Both the position numbers and the translations under genes were made by a program. DNA of 64,000 bases, taken from contig NMRB01000386.1 of the NCBI GenBank assembly GCA_002633025.1, positions 28,479 to 92,478 on the forward strand. The letters are read 5' to 3'. A model generated the notes under the pieces. That model worked only from the letters and a program-made list of their open reading frames with translations, did not search any database and was not told where the DNA came from. The DNA is from Notospermus geniculatus (lineage: Eukaryota > Nemertea > Pilidiophora > Heteronemertea > Lineidae). Of the stretch, positions 10,406 through 23,362 are shown in pieces; position 1 is the first letter of the stretch, and each line of letters begins with the position of its first letter.

Positions 10406-12649
10406 TTCTCTTATCCTATTTCGTGATGCAGAATATATTTGTTTGGAATTAAATATCGGAAGTCAAGTCAATTTCAATATCTAAAGGCAACATTTAAACG
10501 TTCAACTGAAACCATACACAGATTTCAATAGAACACCCATATCACCGTAATTGAAATTCTTCCTCATCGTTTCATATCTATAGGAAGAGACTCTTGAAGC
10601 TGTATCTGGAGAACTTGAGAGTATTCCCTTGGTAGATATTGCTGTCATTCTCCAATGCTGTAGTTGCTGTGAATATTGAAGTAGAGAGAAGGGAAAGGTT
10701 GCTCCAGTTCTGGAGAGTGTCACATCTTTGCACCGATTTCTAATGTCGATCATGGTGTATATAACAGTATATTATTCTCCAATAAAAGGCTGGCGATGTC
10801 TGTTTTGACACAATTTCTGTCCCATTATGACGAACGTAATTGAATTCATTGGAAAATTAAAAGGATTTTTATAGCTTTATGTTTGCCCCGGGCTGCGGCG
10901 GCCCATCCCCCAGGGTCCCAGGCTAAATACCTTCCCATGCAGCAAAACAACTCCATCTGAACTAATGATTACTTAGCATGCTACCATGTAGATCGATGTT
11001 TGTGTATGGTGTGTCTAGTTAACATGAAACAGACATGGAAAAACTGAAGTGCGCCATGTGCTTTACATGTAAAGTACATGAATAAAAATACATGTAAAAA
11101 AGCAGACATTTTTTTGGTGCCCAAAACGTCCAACTCGCAGTTTTTACAAAAAAACATCCCAATGATGGGCGTAGGTTAGTTCTTGTCAAAGAGCAAAATG
11201 CTGTTTTTTAATGGATTTTCAATAGTCATCATTGGTAGAACTTCGCAGCTCATCGACTTTCAATTCTGTTTAAAATTTGATGGGTCTCTATACAAATAAA
11301 TTCCATCGATATTCTCGCTCATTTGTTATGCAGTTGTTGTCTCTTTTGTCGAGACTATTATCTTCGGTTGCCGGAATCCAGATTTAACTTTTCTGAGTTT
11401 TTTTATTGAAATAAACGTTTCGCGTTATTGGAATTTTATTGGAAATAGATAAATCTGATGAATGTAACTTTAATTGTTGCGTTTTATGTTTTAATTTTTT
11501 TACGTTTTCACGTTTTTTCCTGACGTGTCTCAATGTTTCAAAACTTGTCAGTTGATCTCATTCTTAATGATGAATCATTCGAATTTGAAGAAATCCTCAA
11601 CATACCCTTCCCAGAATTCATTACTGTACGTGTGTTCTGTCTCGCAAATATTCGATCCCAACTTTTTCTCGTTATGCAAGGTTGTACAGTTTCAACTCGA
11701 GATGGTTTGAAAATCATGCACGAAATGTGCAGTTTTACATTGAAACATGTACAGTATGCTCGGTGTAGCTAGCCTGGAAGGGATCTGCCATTTCTTGATT
11801 GAGACTTGCATAAAATCGAGTTTAAAATTGCGCATACCTTCGGCTAAAAAATATTAAAAATCAGTGTTTTCACTCTGTGCCTGCAGGCGAGCGAAAAAGT
11901 CTGCGTCAGCCTTCTCAATTGTTTGCATTGCCGTGGTAACCGTTAGTTACAGACCCGGAGTGTTTGGTTAAAACGTCGGTTTGATGGCTTGTCAGTTTGG
12001 AGCAGTGACAAGACTCATTTGCAGCAACTCTCGCCCCGGGCAAACAGGATGTTAACTTTTCCCCGGCGTAAAAAGTGCATTCCGTCACATATTGAGCTGC
12101 GATCAGACCTGGCGGGCACGATGTAGTGGGATCTACCATATATTCCCTGTGGCAAAACGGCGTAATGTTGGTATATCCTCAATCCAATTTGCATACAAGG
12201 GCAATCAGATGGCCACTGTGCTGTGCAGTCCTCCAAAGCGGAAGTCAGGTACCGTACTGCCTAAGAAAATCAATAAATTCTAACCCCCCTGTGGAGAGTA
12301 AGTGCCAATCTCCAATACACCTCAGTTCAGTTCTCATAACATCTGAAATGTTGGAACATAACCTCGCCACTGGAGAGTCGCAATCACGCAAGTCACTTGT
12401 CATTAGTCTCAATATTTTCCGCAGCAAAAAAGTCGCCGTTTGGTCCTTGAGCATTGCATTATGGGTAGCAGCTTCTGGCGTTGGGAAGTCATCAAGGGTG
12501 CTTCCCGTTCAACCTCAATTACGGAAGCAAATAGAGTTCAGATGGAAAAATAACGTCATCTGCAACTAAAAATTACTCTGGATGGATAAAAATACAGTTG
12601 TTTCAGCGTATCAGAACTTCAAATCTGTGGCATTGCATTTCTTCTGGGG
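10406..12649. other. Non-coding stretch with one unassigned open frame
   Basis: A 147-codon plus frame at 12126-12569 has no signature I recognise and overlaps open frames on the other strand. No splice-flanked exon or repeat was recognised. Confidence 0.4.
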
Positions 12650-12730
12650 AGGTTGTCAGAGTGGCATAGTGCAAACAACATTGTCTGTCATCACTGAGGC
12701 TATTGGTTTGAATCCCGTCAACGGCACTTT
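12650..12730 (+). mobile_element. SINE head fragment (family A-like)
   Basis: An A-box-like TGGCATAGTGC (12662-12672) is followed 32 bases later by a B box GGTTTGAATCC (12705-12715), with ATCACTGAGGC between. The same phrase sits between the boxes of the SINEs at 1570 and 29353. No body or tail follows, so this is a truncated copy. Confidence 0.6.
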
Positions 12731-13219
12731 TCACAAAATTGTGAGATCTCTGCACGCAGCATTTTCTTTGGGCTTTTGCAGTTTCTGATAGCTCCCAAGT
12801 TGGTAATTTTGAAAAAATCGAACAAAAAAGTTTTTATATAGAAAAAAGTTGTCTACAACTTACAATCTAGAAGAAATGTCATCAAACACTTTTTCACAAT
12901 CGTAATATTTTTTGCACATTACTTGCACTTTTAGGGAAATAACCACAAAAAAACACGGCACCGCAGGGAATTGTGGTCATTGGAGACGAGAGCGACACGC
13001 AAAAAAGTCCAAAGAACTTGGATGGCTGCACATTGTGGCGGCTATCTTCCTCTCCCATCAAATGAATTGGATAATATCGCTTACAAACATGTTTGATGAT
13101 ACACAAAACGTTAGCTTGATGTTTTTGTGGTTGGCGGACACGTTTTTTGAGCAACAAGCAATTTCTTCTGAAGATGATAATTCGGCTATACATGTATTTT
13201 CAGTGAAATCCATCCTTTT

Positions 13220-13285
13220 GTGATAGAGAGGGCGACGGTGCTAAATTTTTCAGAGCTCTGGTTTCCTCATACCCAAATGTTGTCA
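13220..13285 (+). mobile_element. SINE body fragment (family A)
   Basis: The fragment reads GTGATAGAGAGGGCGAC, then CTCTGGTTTCCTCAT and ATGTTGTC, matching the body of the SINE copies at 1570 and 29353. The tRNA-like head is missing. Confidence 0.65.
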
Positions 13286-13289
13286 TGAC

Positions 13290-13460
13290 ATGACGGGTGA
13301 TGACAATTAGTAGAAGAGCCCAAATGTGATTCTGGACCAGTAAATGAGGGGTGTTGACAATTTGTAAAACTTAGTTTTGGACCAGTAAATGAGGGGTGAT
13401 GACAATTAGTGGAAGAGCCCGAACTTGATTCTGGACCAGCAAATGGGGGGGGGGGNGATA
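13290..13460. repeat. Tandem repeat, three units of ~45-55 bases
   Basis: The phrase GGGTGATGACAATTAGT (or a one-base variant) plus CTGGACCAGTAAAT recurs three times. The last unit runs into a G tract with an ambiguous base at 13456, so the array length may be wrong in this assembly. Confidence 0.8.
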
Positions 13461-13810
13461 ATCGATGTCGGATGTAGCCACCTAAGCGACAGCATTCTCT
13501 GGATTGATTGGCTAATATTTGTATGGAGATTGAAAAGACAATAACGCGACGTGCAGAATTTTAAAAGAAGATTCGATCGACGCTTCGTATTCCTTAATTT
13601 GATTAGATTTCTTTTATTTTCGGAGTTGATTTGCCGAAGTAATTTATTTGATTAAATCCACTCTCGCAAACAAGAGCTTAGAGAATTCAGATGAGCAATG
13701 TTCTGTACGGGATAAAAACTACCTACATGTAGCTGTCTCTAATAATGGAACAAATTGTGTAGAACAATTCCACCAACTGAAGTCGGGTACTGACTGTTAC
13801 TTTGGTCTAA

Positions 13811-13947
13811 AGCTGCGTTTACCAGACATCCGGAATGCGGTGTAGGGATGCGGAATCCCCGAACAATATGTTGTATACGAAAATGCATTGCATTTTCCGT
13901 GTTCCACAATCCGCAATCCACATTCCGCGTGTCAGCTAAACGTAGCT
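13811..13947. mobile_element. 137-base Harbinger-like MITE
   Basis: The left end is AGCTGCGTTTACCAGACA. The reverse complement of the right end is AGCTACGTTTAGCTGACA, so the termini are inverted repeats, and shorter inverted matches (GGAATGCGG) continue inward. TAA flanks both sides (13808-13810 and 13948-13950). Three-base TWA duplications are characteristic of PIF/Harbinger elements (family knowledge). No coding capacity. Confidence 0.8.
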
Positions 13948-13950
13948 TAA

Positions 13951-15511
13951 TTTTGTCAAAATTGTTGAATCGGTGAATAAAGGATTTAAGCCGCAGGAAA
14001 GAGATTTTTAAAATTGTATGAAAAATTAATTAGGAACATTGGGCGTTATTGCATATTCCTAATTGTTCTGATAAACCCACTCATATCACAATTACCGCTG
14101 TAAATTTGTATCCATTTCACATTATTTGTTTGAACACTAGCAAAAAATACCCCATTGAATCTACCAGTTGTCTTTTCAATTGAAAATGAGTCCCATACAA
14201 TTCCTGTGTTGATTTCCTTTACCGACCATTGTCAATTTCAAATTGCCAGTATTTACATAAAACATTAAAAACTCAAAAAAATTTATGTATGAAATTCTAG
14301 CATGTTTAATTGCACCACATTCTTTTATTTGATTATTTTATTTGTGATGAGGGAAAAGAATTTCTAAAAATTTACATTATTTATTTGGGCTGAGATTGGT
14401 GTACAATAGATGTATATTCCGATAAAACTATAGAAAAAGAATGCTTAGAATTATGGTATGCGAAATTTCTAACTCAATAATGGTTTAATAGTTAGGGTAC
14501 ATCTACAAGTATAAAGAGGTGCATACCAGAAAAGTTAATATTTAAATATCATTTCCGAAAAAATGACTTCAAAGCAACAATAAGTTGTGTTGAAACTTTT
14601 CTGTTTGCGTTTCATGTCAACTAGAGCAGAAGCCATGTACAGATCATGTGCAGGTTCTTCTGTTAAGACCAGTCACCTTTGTTATTTTCATTTTCAACGC
14701 CCTCTGTAACTTGTGACACTTCTGTCTCGTGTTAAAGTGACGAGCATTCATGTGTATTTTACACAGTGCAATGCAAATAATCTTCGTCTTAGTCAAGATG
14801 AAACGGAGTGAACATGGAAATAGCATTAGCTTTTAACAAATTAATCACATAGTCTATTGTTTGCCAACAACTCCAAAATAACCCTCTCAACTCCAATTAT
14901 CAGGAAATAAAAGGAAAATAAAATGCAACGCAATGAAGTGACTCTTCCCCCTGGCCAATCGGAGTGTATTAGACAACGGTTCAGGTTTATTACCGGTTTA
15001 TGGATCCGGTTGATTTCACTGATCTATGGTCCATACAGTCCGGTGCAATTATAAGCAATTTCCCATCCATAAACTAGGATTTTATGGCATATTTATCTGA
15101 ACATAAGTACAGGGTAATATGTCTGCAGGATAAGGTGGATGTTGTTGTGCTGTGGAGAGCGGAAAATGCCAGATTGCGGACCTGCTTTCGTTTGATTGAA
15201 GCCGACAATGATGCAGTGGGGGCCCAATGGGATGGTGTTGTGAAACCTGTTGATGCTGTTGTTGACAAACTTCTACAGAATTGCCAAATTGTGCCATCTT
15301 TCTGAAGATGGTAACCTCCTGTGTGGTAGAAAGGCCTTAGTGCAGACGAATGGCGTGTTTACAAACTGATAATTCCTTTCAATGTAAACAAGGCCCTGTG
15401 AATCAATCACAACTTGGTTTGGTTGGTATTGCTGTTTATCAGTGTTTAGACATTTGCAAGATGCCTTGCAAATGGTTCCTTGGAAACAAGTTGGCTTCGG
15501 TCTCTTCCTTG
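13951..15511. other. AT-rich non-coding stretch
   Basis: No exon or repeat was recognised. The part from about 13970 to 14600 is strongly AT-rich. Open frames on both strands around 15070-15560 overlap each other and do not look coding. Confidence 0.45.
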
Positions 15512-15621
15512 CATCTTCCCACAGCAGGGCTTTGGTCTCGTTCATCTTCATACACTCACACACAAAGTTCGTGTGAGTGTATGAAGAGGAGCGAGGTAAA
15601 AGCCCCTGCTGTGGGAGGATG
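15512..15621. mobile_element. 110-base palindromic foldback element (family F2), copy 1
   Basis: The left arm CATCTTCCCACAGCAGGG pairs with the right arm CCCCTGCTGTGGGAGGATG. The inner arms CATACACTCACAC and GTGTGAGTGTATG also pair, leaving only a few unpaired bases at the centre. A second copy lies at 29722-29812. It could be a non-autonomous transposon; no target duplication was obvious. Confidence 0.8.
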
Positions 15622-18600
15622 CTTCCTTACGACTTAGAGACCTTCTGTTTTGTTCTTCCTTATTAATCATGTTTAAAATATCCAACAGCATTTTGATTCT
15701 GTTCCTCTTCTGCTACCAAAAACAGTGTTGAAAAAGTGTTGAACACCAAGATGGTTTCACTTCAAACTTGCACTTCCTTCTAAAACTTTCAGCACTAAAA
15801 CTGACAACAGTTATTAAACTCACTCAATCCAATTGAATTTTACACCTAAAATACTTTAAATTTTCCACTCAGTTTCGTTCTAAATGTGGAATCAAAGAAC
15901 CGGAATAACACGGAATTGAATCTTAATTGTATCCGTATCAAAACAGATTGGTTACCAGGTCTACCGGGATTGCTTACACCAACTTGTTGATCATCGTGGT
16001 TTCCTTTGCTACCTGTTGATGCTGAAACAAGGATTGGTATGAAGTCTGCCCCGAGGCAGAGGTAACGGGTGCGTTGGATGGATTCGAATGTTTTGACGAA
16101 TGCTTTTCATTTATGATCGACTTTCTGTGTGTTCCAATCCGGTGCATCTACCAACTTAGCCACCACACAGTTTGTCTGCAGATGCTTCATTGGTTGTGCG
16201 ACTGACGGCACAAAAATCACCACAAGTGGCAACTACAAGCAATTTTCAGGGTGAGAAATCAAACTGGTTTGATTCTTGGCAACTTGTGATTACCACAGAA
16301 TTTCCGTGGTGAGTGGTCATTGCCAGCCACCGCACACTTGGCCATTTTTGTGGCGTCCACAAAAATTGCCTAGTGTGAGCAACAAAAGTGGTGGATGGCA
16401 TCATATAATGAGAACCCAGGAAAGGCCAGTTTTGTTCAATGACATGTTTTTCAAAGCAATTTAGACAGAGGCGTCACATTTGAAAATATTTCAAATCGTC
16501 CCCATGAATCGAAAAAGGCCAACAGGTGCATTATTTCAAAAACACCCCATCATTATGTCGAGACTGAGGTGTAAAGCCATTGAAACCCAGTCACTCAAAA
16601 GATCTGATCAACTTTGGCTGACCAGCCTGAACGGTGAATGAACGGGACACAAGGTTCTCATGGTATCAAAGGCCTGTCATAAACATATTGTCGTGGTGAC
16701 TTCAAAAGGTTAACCTGTGTGCCGTTGCGATGGCCTTGCACGATATGCACACATTGTCATTATGGTAATTTTCTTGTGCGAAGCCAGTATCCAGTTTATG
16801 TGGGGCGGTAGCATCGTGAGCTGCTGTTCACTTGATCTCTCTCAAAACAACTTATTATCCACAATTTTATTGGAAGGCAATGAACTTCCCCATTCTTCTA
16901 TTTCACTTCTGGGATCTCTATAGAAAGTGCCCGGGGAAGACCCCGGTTGGGATCCAAAATTTGCAAAATTCGGAGACAATTTTATGTTATCTATCCCCAT
17001 TCTTATAATCATAAATTGTCAAATTCATACCTGTTCTTCTTGGTCCCTTGAACTCTGGCACCGAGGTGGTCACGTATTCCCCAGACAACACCTGTCATAT
17101 TTAAGAGCCTCATTGACTGTTCAGTTGTGTGAAATTAAAATCAGGGGGTCAATGGGATATGGAGGCATCCCTCATTCAGGGACCTTATCACACCTTAATG
17201 CAGATCCCGCCAGTCCATGGTGTTTGCAGACAAAGGCCCACGGGTCCATAGTTCTTCCAGTCAAAGGATCCACGCTATTGCAAAACAATGGAATTTTATG
17301 AAGAGGTCTCATTTGACAATACGCCAATAAAATGTCTTTCATATTGCCTCTCCTTGAGCACCGTATATTATTAAAGCGGTATCGCATTATTAACATAGTT
17401 GGATCTCAATCGATATTTTGATATTGTGATATTGTACGGAGGTTCTTGGTGAAATAAGAATAGGTTTTGTCCGAGAAGGATGTCCGTCCACATCTGATTT
17501 ACTCCGTTGTAAAGGCGTTCGCAAAATGACAGTTGAGGAATATCGGTCTGATGTGTGAATAATGATACCGGACAAAGGATTCCCGTTGAAGGTCTCGGTG
17601 GAAGGTCTGAGCTGTCATGTTCTGAGAGTAAAGCAAGGTTCTGAATTTCGATATGATGCGTTGGGCTCAGTTTGAATGGATTCTGACACTATGGGTGCCA
17701 AATTTTCGATAATGTTGATTGTACTGTGGGCCCGGATATGACGGGATAAGGCTTGTCCATTTTGTCGTCCTCTTCTGTTGTGGAAATTTGAGGGGGCTTT
17801 AAAACGGACTTGTCTTGTCATTCTGTTCTGAAAGTATTAAAGTATGCCAAAATTTCAATGACGCCATCTCGATGATCATTCACCTTTTATGAAATGTGAC
17901 TTGTGCTTTTTGCAATACGAATTATTTCCCTGTTCCTCGTTTGCTGCTCATACCGTCACTCCTTCAAAACAAACAAAAAACTCCCCAGGGTGACAAGAAA
18001 ATAATTGCATAACCCTGAATCCTGCAGCAACTGACAACTTCTTCAATTCCATCTCCATAATTTCTTTTCTGACTCACGGAAATGCGGGCCGTTACATTCC
18101 CAAAAGAATTTCAAAATTCGCAAACAAAAACCTGTTGACAGAAGAAAATCCCCGTCGGCCGGCATCGAACTCTCCTGTGCATATTAATGTCTCCTTGATC
18201 TTTATGAATCAGCGCCCGAGGGCTACAATTCCCCGTCCCTAGGGTCTTTAGGGTTCCATCATGCCTGCGCCAATTTACGTCCCTTCGTCACTCGTTATCA
18301 TAACGCGATTAAAATGCGGTTAATTACCGCTGAGGATTAATTATACGCTGTGAGTGTGTGTTACGTGATTGCGTCCAGTTGCAAAGACAAACGGAGGGAT
18401 GTTTCGGGTTAGTCAGGCAGTCCTGATGGAATTGGCAAAGTTATGTAATCACTGGATTACTGTCTGGTGCATTACGGTCTGCAGCCAATCATCATCATCA
18501 CCTACAGACCAATTATTTGGCGTTACATAGTCCAGTAATTCAATATTCAAATTCTTGTACTTAGAGATGTTTCGTGCCTGAAGGTTGTTGAATCTTGCCA

Positions 18601-18678
18601 ATGTTTTTGTCACTTAATCAGGGTAATTTGCAGTCTTACATAATATCTTGATTTAGTATTCATTTGATACATGAGTTT
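15622..18678. other. Non-coding stretch, mostly featureless
   Basis: The block at 16940-16977 is shared with 3660-3696. Segment 18290-18345 is rich in TAAT cores. Frames such as 16927-17301 do not resemble known proteins. No exon was recognised. Confidence 0.4.
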
Positions 18679-18716
18679 GGTCTGCAGATGACATAATATT
18701 GTTCATCTGCAGACCA
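18678..18716. repeat. Perfect 14-base inverted repeat (hairpin)
   Basis: GGTCTGCAGATGA (18679-18691) and TCATCTGCAGACC (18703-18715) are exact reverse complements, extended one pair by T18678 and A18716. The loop is 11 bases. The stem is shorter than a typical microRNA precursor, so the role is unknown. Confidence 0.75.
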
Positions 18717-21259
18717 CCACATTTGCATGATTGGCTGTTCTTGCATGGTATGCTAATGAAATGCCAGTTGCGAGGAAATCAAATTATCAGCAAATTTTCT
18801 GCACGCGTTAATGAAGACCAGTGTCTCAACTTTTAAGTCGAAGCCAAGCCCTAAATCCAAATTTATAAAAAATTGTATCAAAATTGTGACCATGTGCAGC
18901 AGGGCTTCTCTCAGTCGGCATCACCAAGCTTTAGACATGTTAGAGTGGAAATGTGCTCACACTCTTTATACCGCCATGTTGCAGAAAAAGTCTGATGTCT
19001 GAGAATCTGAGATCTTTTTTGCCTGTGCCCAGTCATTGCTGTAAGAATTGCGTCAACCGAGCCCAGTTCAAGGGTTAAAGATGTCACCATTACTTGACCC
19101 GCGTAGTAACTTCAATCTTTTCCTGTCCCCATTATGTTTCTGATCCCAATAGGGATGGCGTAAAACCATACGCTTTCAGTAACCTCATCCACGCCAGGAT
19201 GAGTAAGCCCGCTCCCCGCGGACATCACAGCAGCCTTCACTGCCAAAACAATTCCTTCCCGAAACCAAAATATTGGCGGCCGTCGAGAAATTGCGGGCGT
19301 CAAATATCAAATGAATTCATAACGATTCTTGATGAATCATTTTGTGCAAAAAACGGGAAAAAAGATCGTTGATCGTCGATTATGGCAAGCTTTGGTCACT
19401 TGGGTCTTGTTTACTTTGTTACTCAAGATGGAGCCATCTTTGAGTCTGTTCGATGTTTTTTGAGACGACGTGCAGCGTTTGTTTTGGTGACAGTGATGCA
19501 TTGCATTGACAGTGTATTGCACTGACGATGCATTGTTTTGACAGTGTATTGCATAATAGAGATAGTTGTGACATTGAGTAAAGTCCAATTCATTGTCAAA
19601 TTTCTTGTTCAAATTTTCTCAAAATGCTGACAGAATTAGGGCTTCTCAGATGATTGGGGGAGCAGTTGGCCCAAAATTCTCATATTCAGAGATCTGAGGT
19701 CTGTCAGCTGGAGCGAGCAGCGTTGAAAACATTGACTAAAAACATATCAAGTCTAATTGTAATTTCAAGTTTCAAATTCCACAAATTTTTGGTGCATATT
19801 TATATGAATATCTTACGAAGTGATATCATGTGAATTCCCGTTAAAACCTCAGCAAAAATATCTCTCATCTGCCCATCACATGAAGATGGCGTGATCTGTG
19901 AACCCCAAGCCATCCTATCGACCAACCCTAAGCCGATCTGCACCAAAAGTCGATCACATGCTGTTCTGTAACCAGATAACTTGTTGCCGTTCGTTGTCAT
20001 AAAAAACAAGAAGGAAAGCATTGTTTTTTTGTCCCAGCATGCTCCTAAGAAGTCCATTCAAAGCCGGGGATAAAAACTTCTAAAAATGTTTTGCCAGGCG
20101 CCTGCCATAATTCCACCTCTTACGACCTACTCGAAACTGGTTTTTGGCGTAAATCTTATAAATACTGGCCGGGTGTTGTTTTTCATGGCAAGACTTATGA
20201 GATATCATCTGATACTACGGCAAATCAAAAACCTTATGTTTTCATCAGAAAAAAAGAGAGAAGATGGTCTTAAGGAGGATTTATTGTGATCGCTTCGTTT
20301 CTTCTCCGTATGGCTTGCCAGCAGTGGACATGTAAATGTACTGACGGCCGTTGGGATCTTGACTGATCTGGTGAGCTGGTTGGAGAAGAGGAGAGGCTGT
20401 CACTGCTTCTATGCTTACCTGTGGAGGATGGAATTTCCAGCTTTGGTTCAATGCTCGGTGCATTGCCTGCTATACGTTTTGGATTGATTGGAAAGTTTCA
20501 AAACCTTTCGAACATCTTTTCGCCAATAGCGATGGCATGTCACCATAAATGACCAGGCATAGATAGTCCTTTCAGTAGAATTTGGCAAAAAGCTTTCAGA
20601 CACTTCAGCTCAAATGAAAACCTACTGTTGTAGTGGTTGCTTGTTAGACAAATGGTTCAGCACGAAGGTGCTTTCATCAGCAATGGTGATGCTCACAAGA
20701 TCCTCTACCATCACCAGCCTCTGAGCAATTTTCATGAAACGTCAGTTCAGGCAGAGCTGGTTCTTTCAAAAGAATTTGGCAGAAATTGCTGTCCATTGAG
20801 CTGAAGCGGTAGGTCTGTGGTGCAGCAGTTGAATGTCGGTCTGTAGCTGAGCACTTGGGTCCTTCCATCGGAAGGGCCACACTCACAGAGATTCTTTACC
20901 CTTGCCAATCACTCATATACGGCCCGTAGAACCTCTGATGCCCAGTCCATTTCCAGTCACTGTACAAGGCTCGTAAACCCTCAGCCACCCTGCAGTCTTT
21001 AACGAGACTATGCCCACCAGGACTGAATGCTTGAAGTGTTCCAAACCGATCAATCTTTCTCAAAATCACGCCCAGAAAGATGTCGTGTCCAGACTCACGC
21101 AATCATTGTTCCATTCCTTAGAGGGTAGATCGTCCATCTTGCGTCCTGATCAACTTGTCAATGGCGGCACAACGCATCGATCAATCATGTCCNGGTAGAG
21201 GTGTCATCCGACTTCACACTTTAACCCCAGTCTATCCTGAAACCTTTCAGTAGAACTCA
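18717..21259. other. Non-coding stretch, minor repeats only
   Basis: A short imperfect repeat of TGACAGTGTATTGCA and GATGCATTG lies near 19490-19555. No exon or full mobile element was recognised. There is an ambiguous base at 21193. Confidence 0.4.
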
Positions 21260-21446
21260 GATGAGCTGCTCATTCAGCGCATACAATCTGAGCATTTCCG
21301 ACCGGTACCCATTTATACACCTGGGTGGAGAGAGGCCAGTAAGGCAAAGAGACCTGCCCAAAGTCTCACGCCGCAGTGGGATTCGAACCCGGGATCCTCT
21401 GACCGCTAGCCGGAGGCCCGAACCACTACACCACCGTGGCTTGGCA
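21260..21446 (-). mobile_element. tRNA-derived SINE (family B), minus strand
   Basis: On the minus strand the head has an A box TGGTGTAGTGG (plus-strand 21423-21433) and a consensus B box GGTTCGAATCC (21379-21389). A body follows with CAGGTCTCTTTGCC and then CCACCCAGGTGTATAAATGG. The CCACCCAGGTGTA phrase recalls the conserved central domain of some animal SINE superfamilies (uncertain, from memory). Open frames over this stretch are shadows. It is one of the best preserved SINEs in the window. Confidence 0.8.
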
Positions 21447-23039
21447 CATAAAATGTAGTTCTGCGGTGAAAAATCTGACTTGCACAGCACCAAGTTCTGA
21501 GGTTCTGTGTTTTCAGTTTTGGGTCCTGTTCAAGTGTAATGAAAAACTAAAACTTCAGTATCTGATGTCGTATGACATGGTGTGTAGATCATCGAAGTCT
21601 CAGTATCAGTAATTCGTTGTCTAGGAAATGAGGTCTCTGTTACGTGGGCCTACTGTTAGGGCCAGTCCTTCTGGAGTTGGAAGAATTCTGCAGTCATCCT
21701 TCACCATGTCAAGTCATTGATGGATCTTCTTCGTGAAACTAATCAGGAAATTCGTCGGTCAGTCATGTACCTGGGGGCTCATGGGAAATCATCCGACGCC
21801 GCCGAACATGTAGTACATAAAGATCGCGGACAAGAATAGGCCAGGACATTATCGTAGATCATTTATCATTCTTGATTGCGTTCCGTGCTAGGACGAACTT
21901 CCTGGTGACCGCTGCGGTAAATGGCGGTCTTTGTGGTGAAAAAATGCGGTCTCGGAACAAAAGAATCCCAGTGCACGGAAATTCCACCGAACGAGAAAGC
22001 CTGCCGTCTTGGGAATAATTCATAAGTGGTAGATTCTGAACGGTATTAATCAGAAGACGATATTGTAAATAATTCATAGACACGGTCAAAGTTAATTTGA
22101 GTTATTTGTGTACCCCGCGGGAGAAATTCCCCATCACAAAGAAAAAGCGCACGGGGATGATATTAAAGATGGTTACTTTCTATTTCTTTTAGTTCTGTGT
22201 GGATTGAGTAATAATGGCACAGAATAAAGAGACTGGGTAATTAACCGTATCAGTTGCTAAAGAGCTGTGGCGTTCTCTTCCATCGGCGAAGTACCGAGTC
22301 CGGATATCAGGCTGGAATACTGCATTCTCGTAATTGTCGTCAAACATGACAAATGGATGCTAGTGGTCATTTTCAGTCGTATGTCGTGGTTGAATTGGGG
22401 CCAACGTTCATGAAGCAGACGTGATCATTGTTTTCATAACGGCGGTCATTTCCTGTAATGGCATCGAATCTGCATTGCTTGGTTTGGTTCGTAATTGCGG
22501 GTGAGTCAACGAATCAGAATGGTCAGTTGAGGATGGCTGTTTTGATGTTGCTCGCTATCCCTGGCCGCGTCCATTGTTTTCAAAATCTCTAGATAACGAT
22601 CATGATCACAATCTAATGTTCTGCAGTCTGTGTGCCAGTTTTCATGGTTTTCAAGTTGATCTATTGTGTATTCCAAGGTGGAGCTGAATTGGAGTGCCAG
22701 GTCAGCCAAGGATGAACGTGCTGATGTCAACCGCAAATCCCATGGCCATGTCGATTGTTTTCAGAATCTCTTGTAAAGGGTCATGGCAACGGAGTAGTTT
22801 TCTGCCATGCCACGAGTTAGGAAGTCGATCTGCATTGTATTCCCCATAGAAAAAGTCGATCTGCATTGTATTGTATCAGATTTTTCCATCAGGGCTGAAG
22901 CCATAGCATTATTGGCCCTGTAAGTACAGAAGAGGCCATCACAGGCTGCTCGTGTTCTTTACTTGGATGGGGTCTTTTACCTGCCATTGGAAAGGTACAA
23001 GGTACAAGGCACCACGGCTTACTGTCCCATGTGACAGAC
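21447..23039. other. Non-coding stretch, nothing substantial
   Basis: A 20-base phrase AAGTCGATCTGCATTGTATT occurs twice in a row near 22822-22870. No exon was recognised. Confidence 0.4.
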
Positions 23040-23362
23040 TAGTCGATCTGTCATGTTCGTTGAGGTAACTGAAAGAACCCAGTGAATCCCATAACAAGGG
23101 GAAAATGACTTCGTGATCACTGTCCGTATCACCCAGAATAGGGCCACCAGTTATCAAGGTGGTCTGTCTTGTAGAGGTAGCTGAACCAGCCGAGTGACAA
23201 GGAAAGATAACTTCGTGATCACGGTCCGTACCCCTTGGCCTTGTTCGGGGTAGTTATCAAGTTGATCTGTCTCGAGGTAAGCTGAACCAGCCGAGTGAAT
23301 CCCGTCCAGTGACAAGGAAAGATAACTTCGTGATGACGACCCGTATCCCCCAGAATCTGTCT
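23040..23362. repeat. Tandem repeat, three units of ~105-115 bases
   Basis: Units start near 23040, 23153 and 23257. Each carries GATCTGTC or GGTCTGTC, then GAACCNGNNGAGTGA, ACAAGG, then AACTTCGTGATCAC or a close variant and GTCCGTA. Units 2 and 3 are most alike, which suggests recent local duplication. Open frames across the array are repeat by-products. Confidence 0.85.

Noticed and set aside
12126-12569. 147-codon plus-strand open frame
   Set aside because: No recognisable domain. It overlaps minus-strand frames, and nothing supports coding.
20560-20830. Possible tandem repeat around AGAATTTGGCA
   Set aside because: Only one short phrase is shared between the two places. The flanks do not align.
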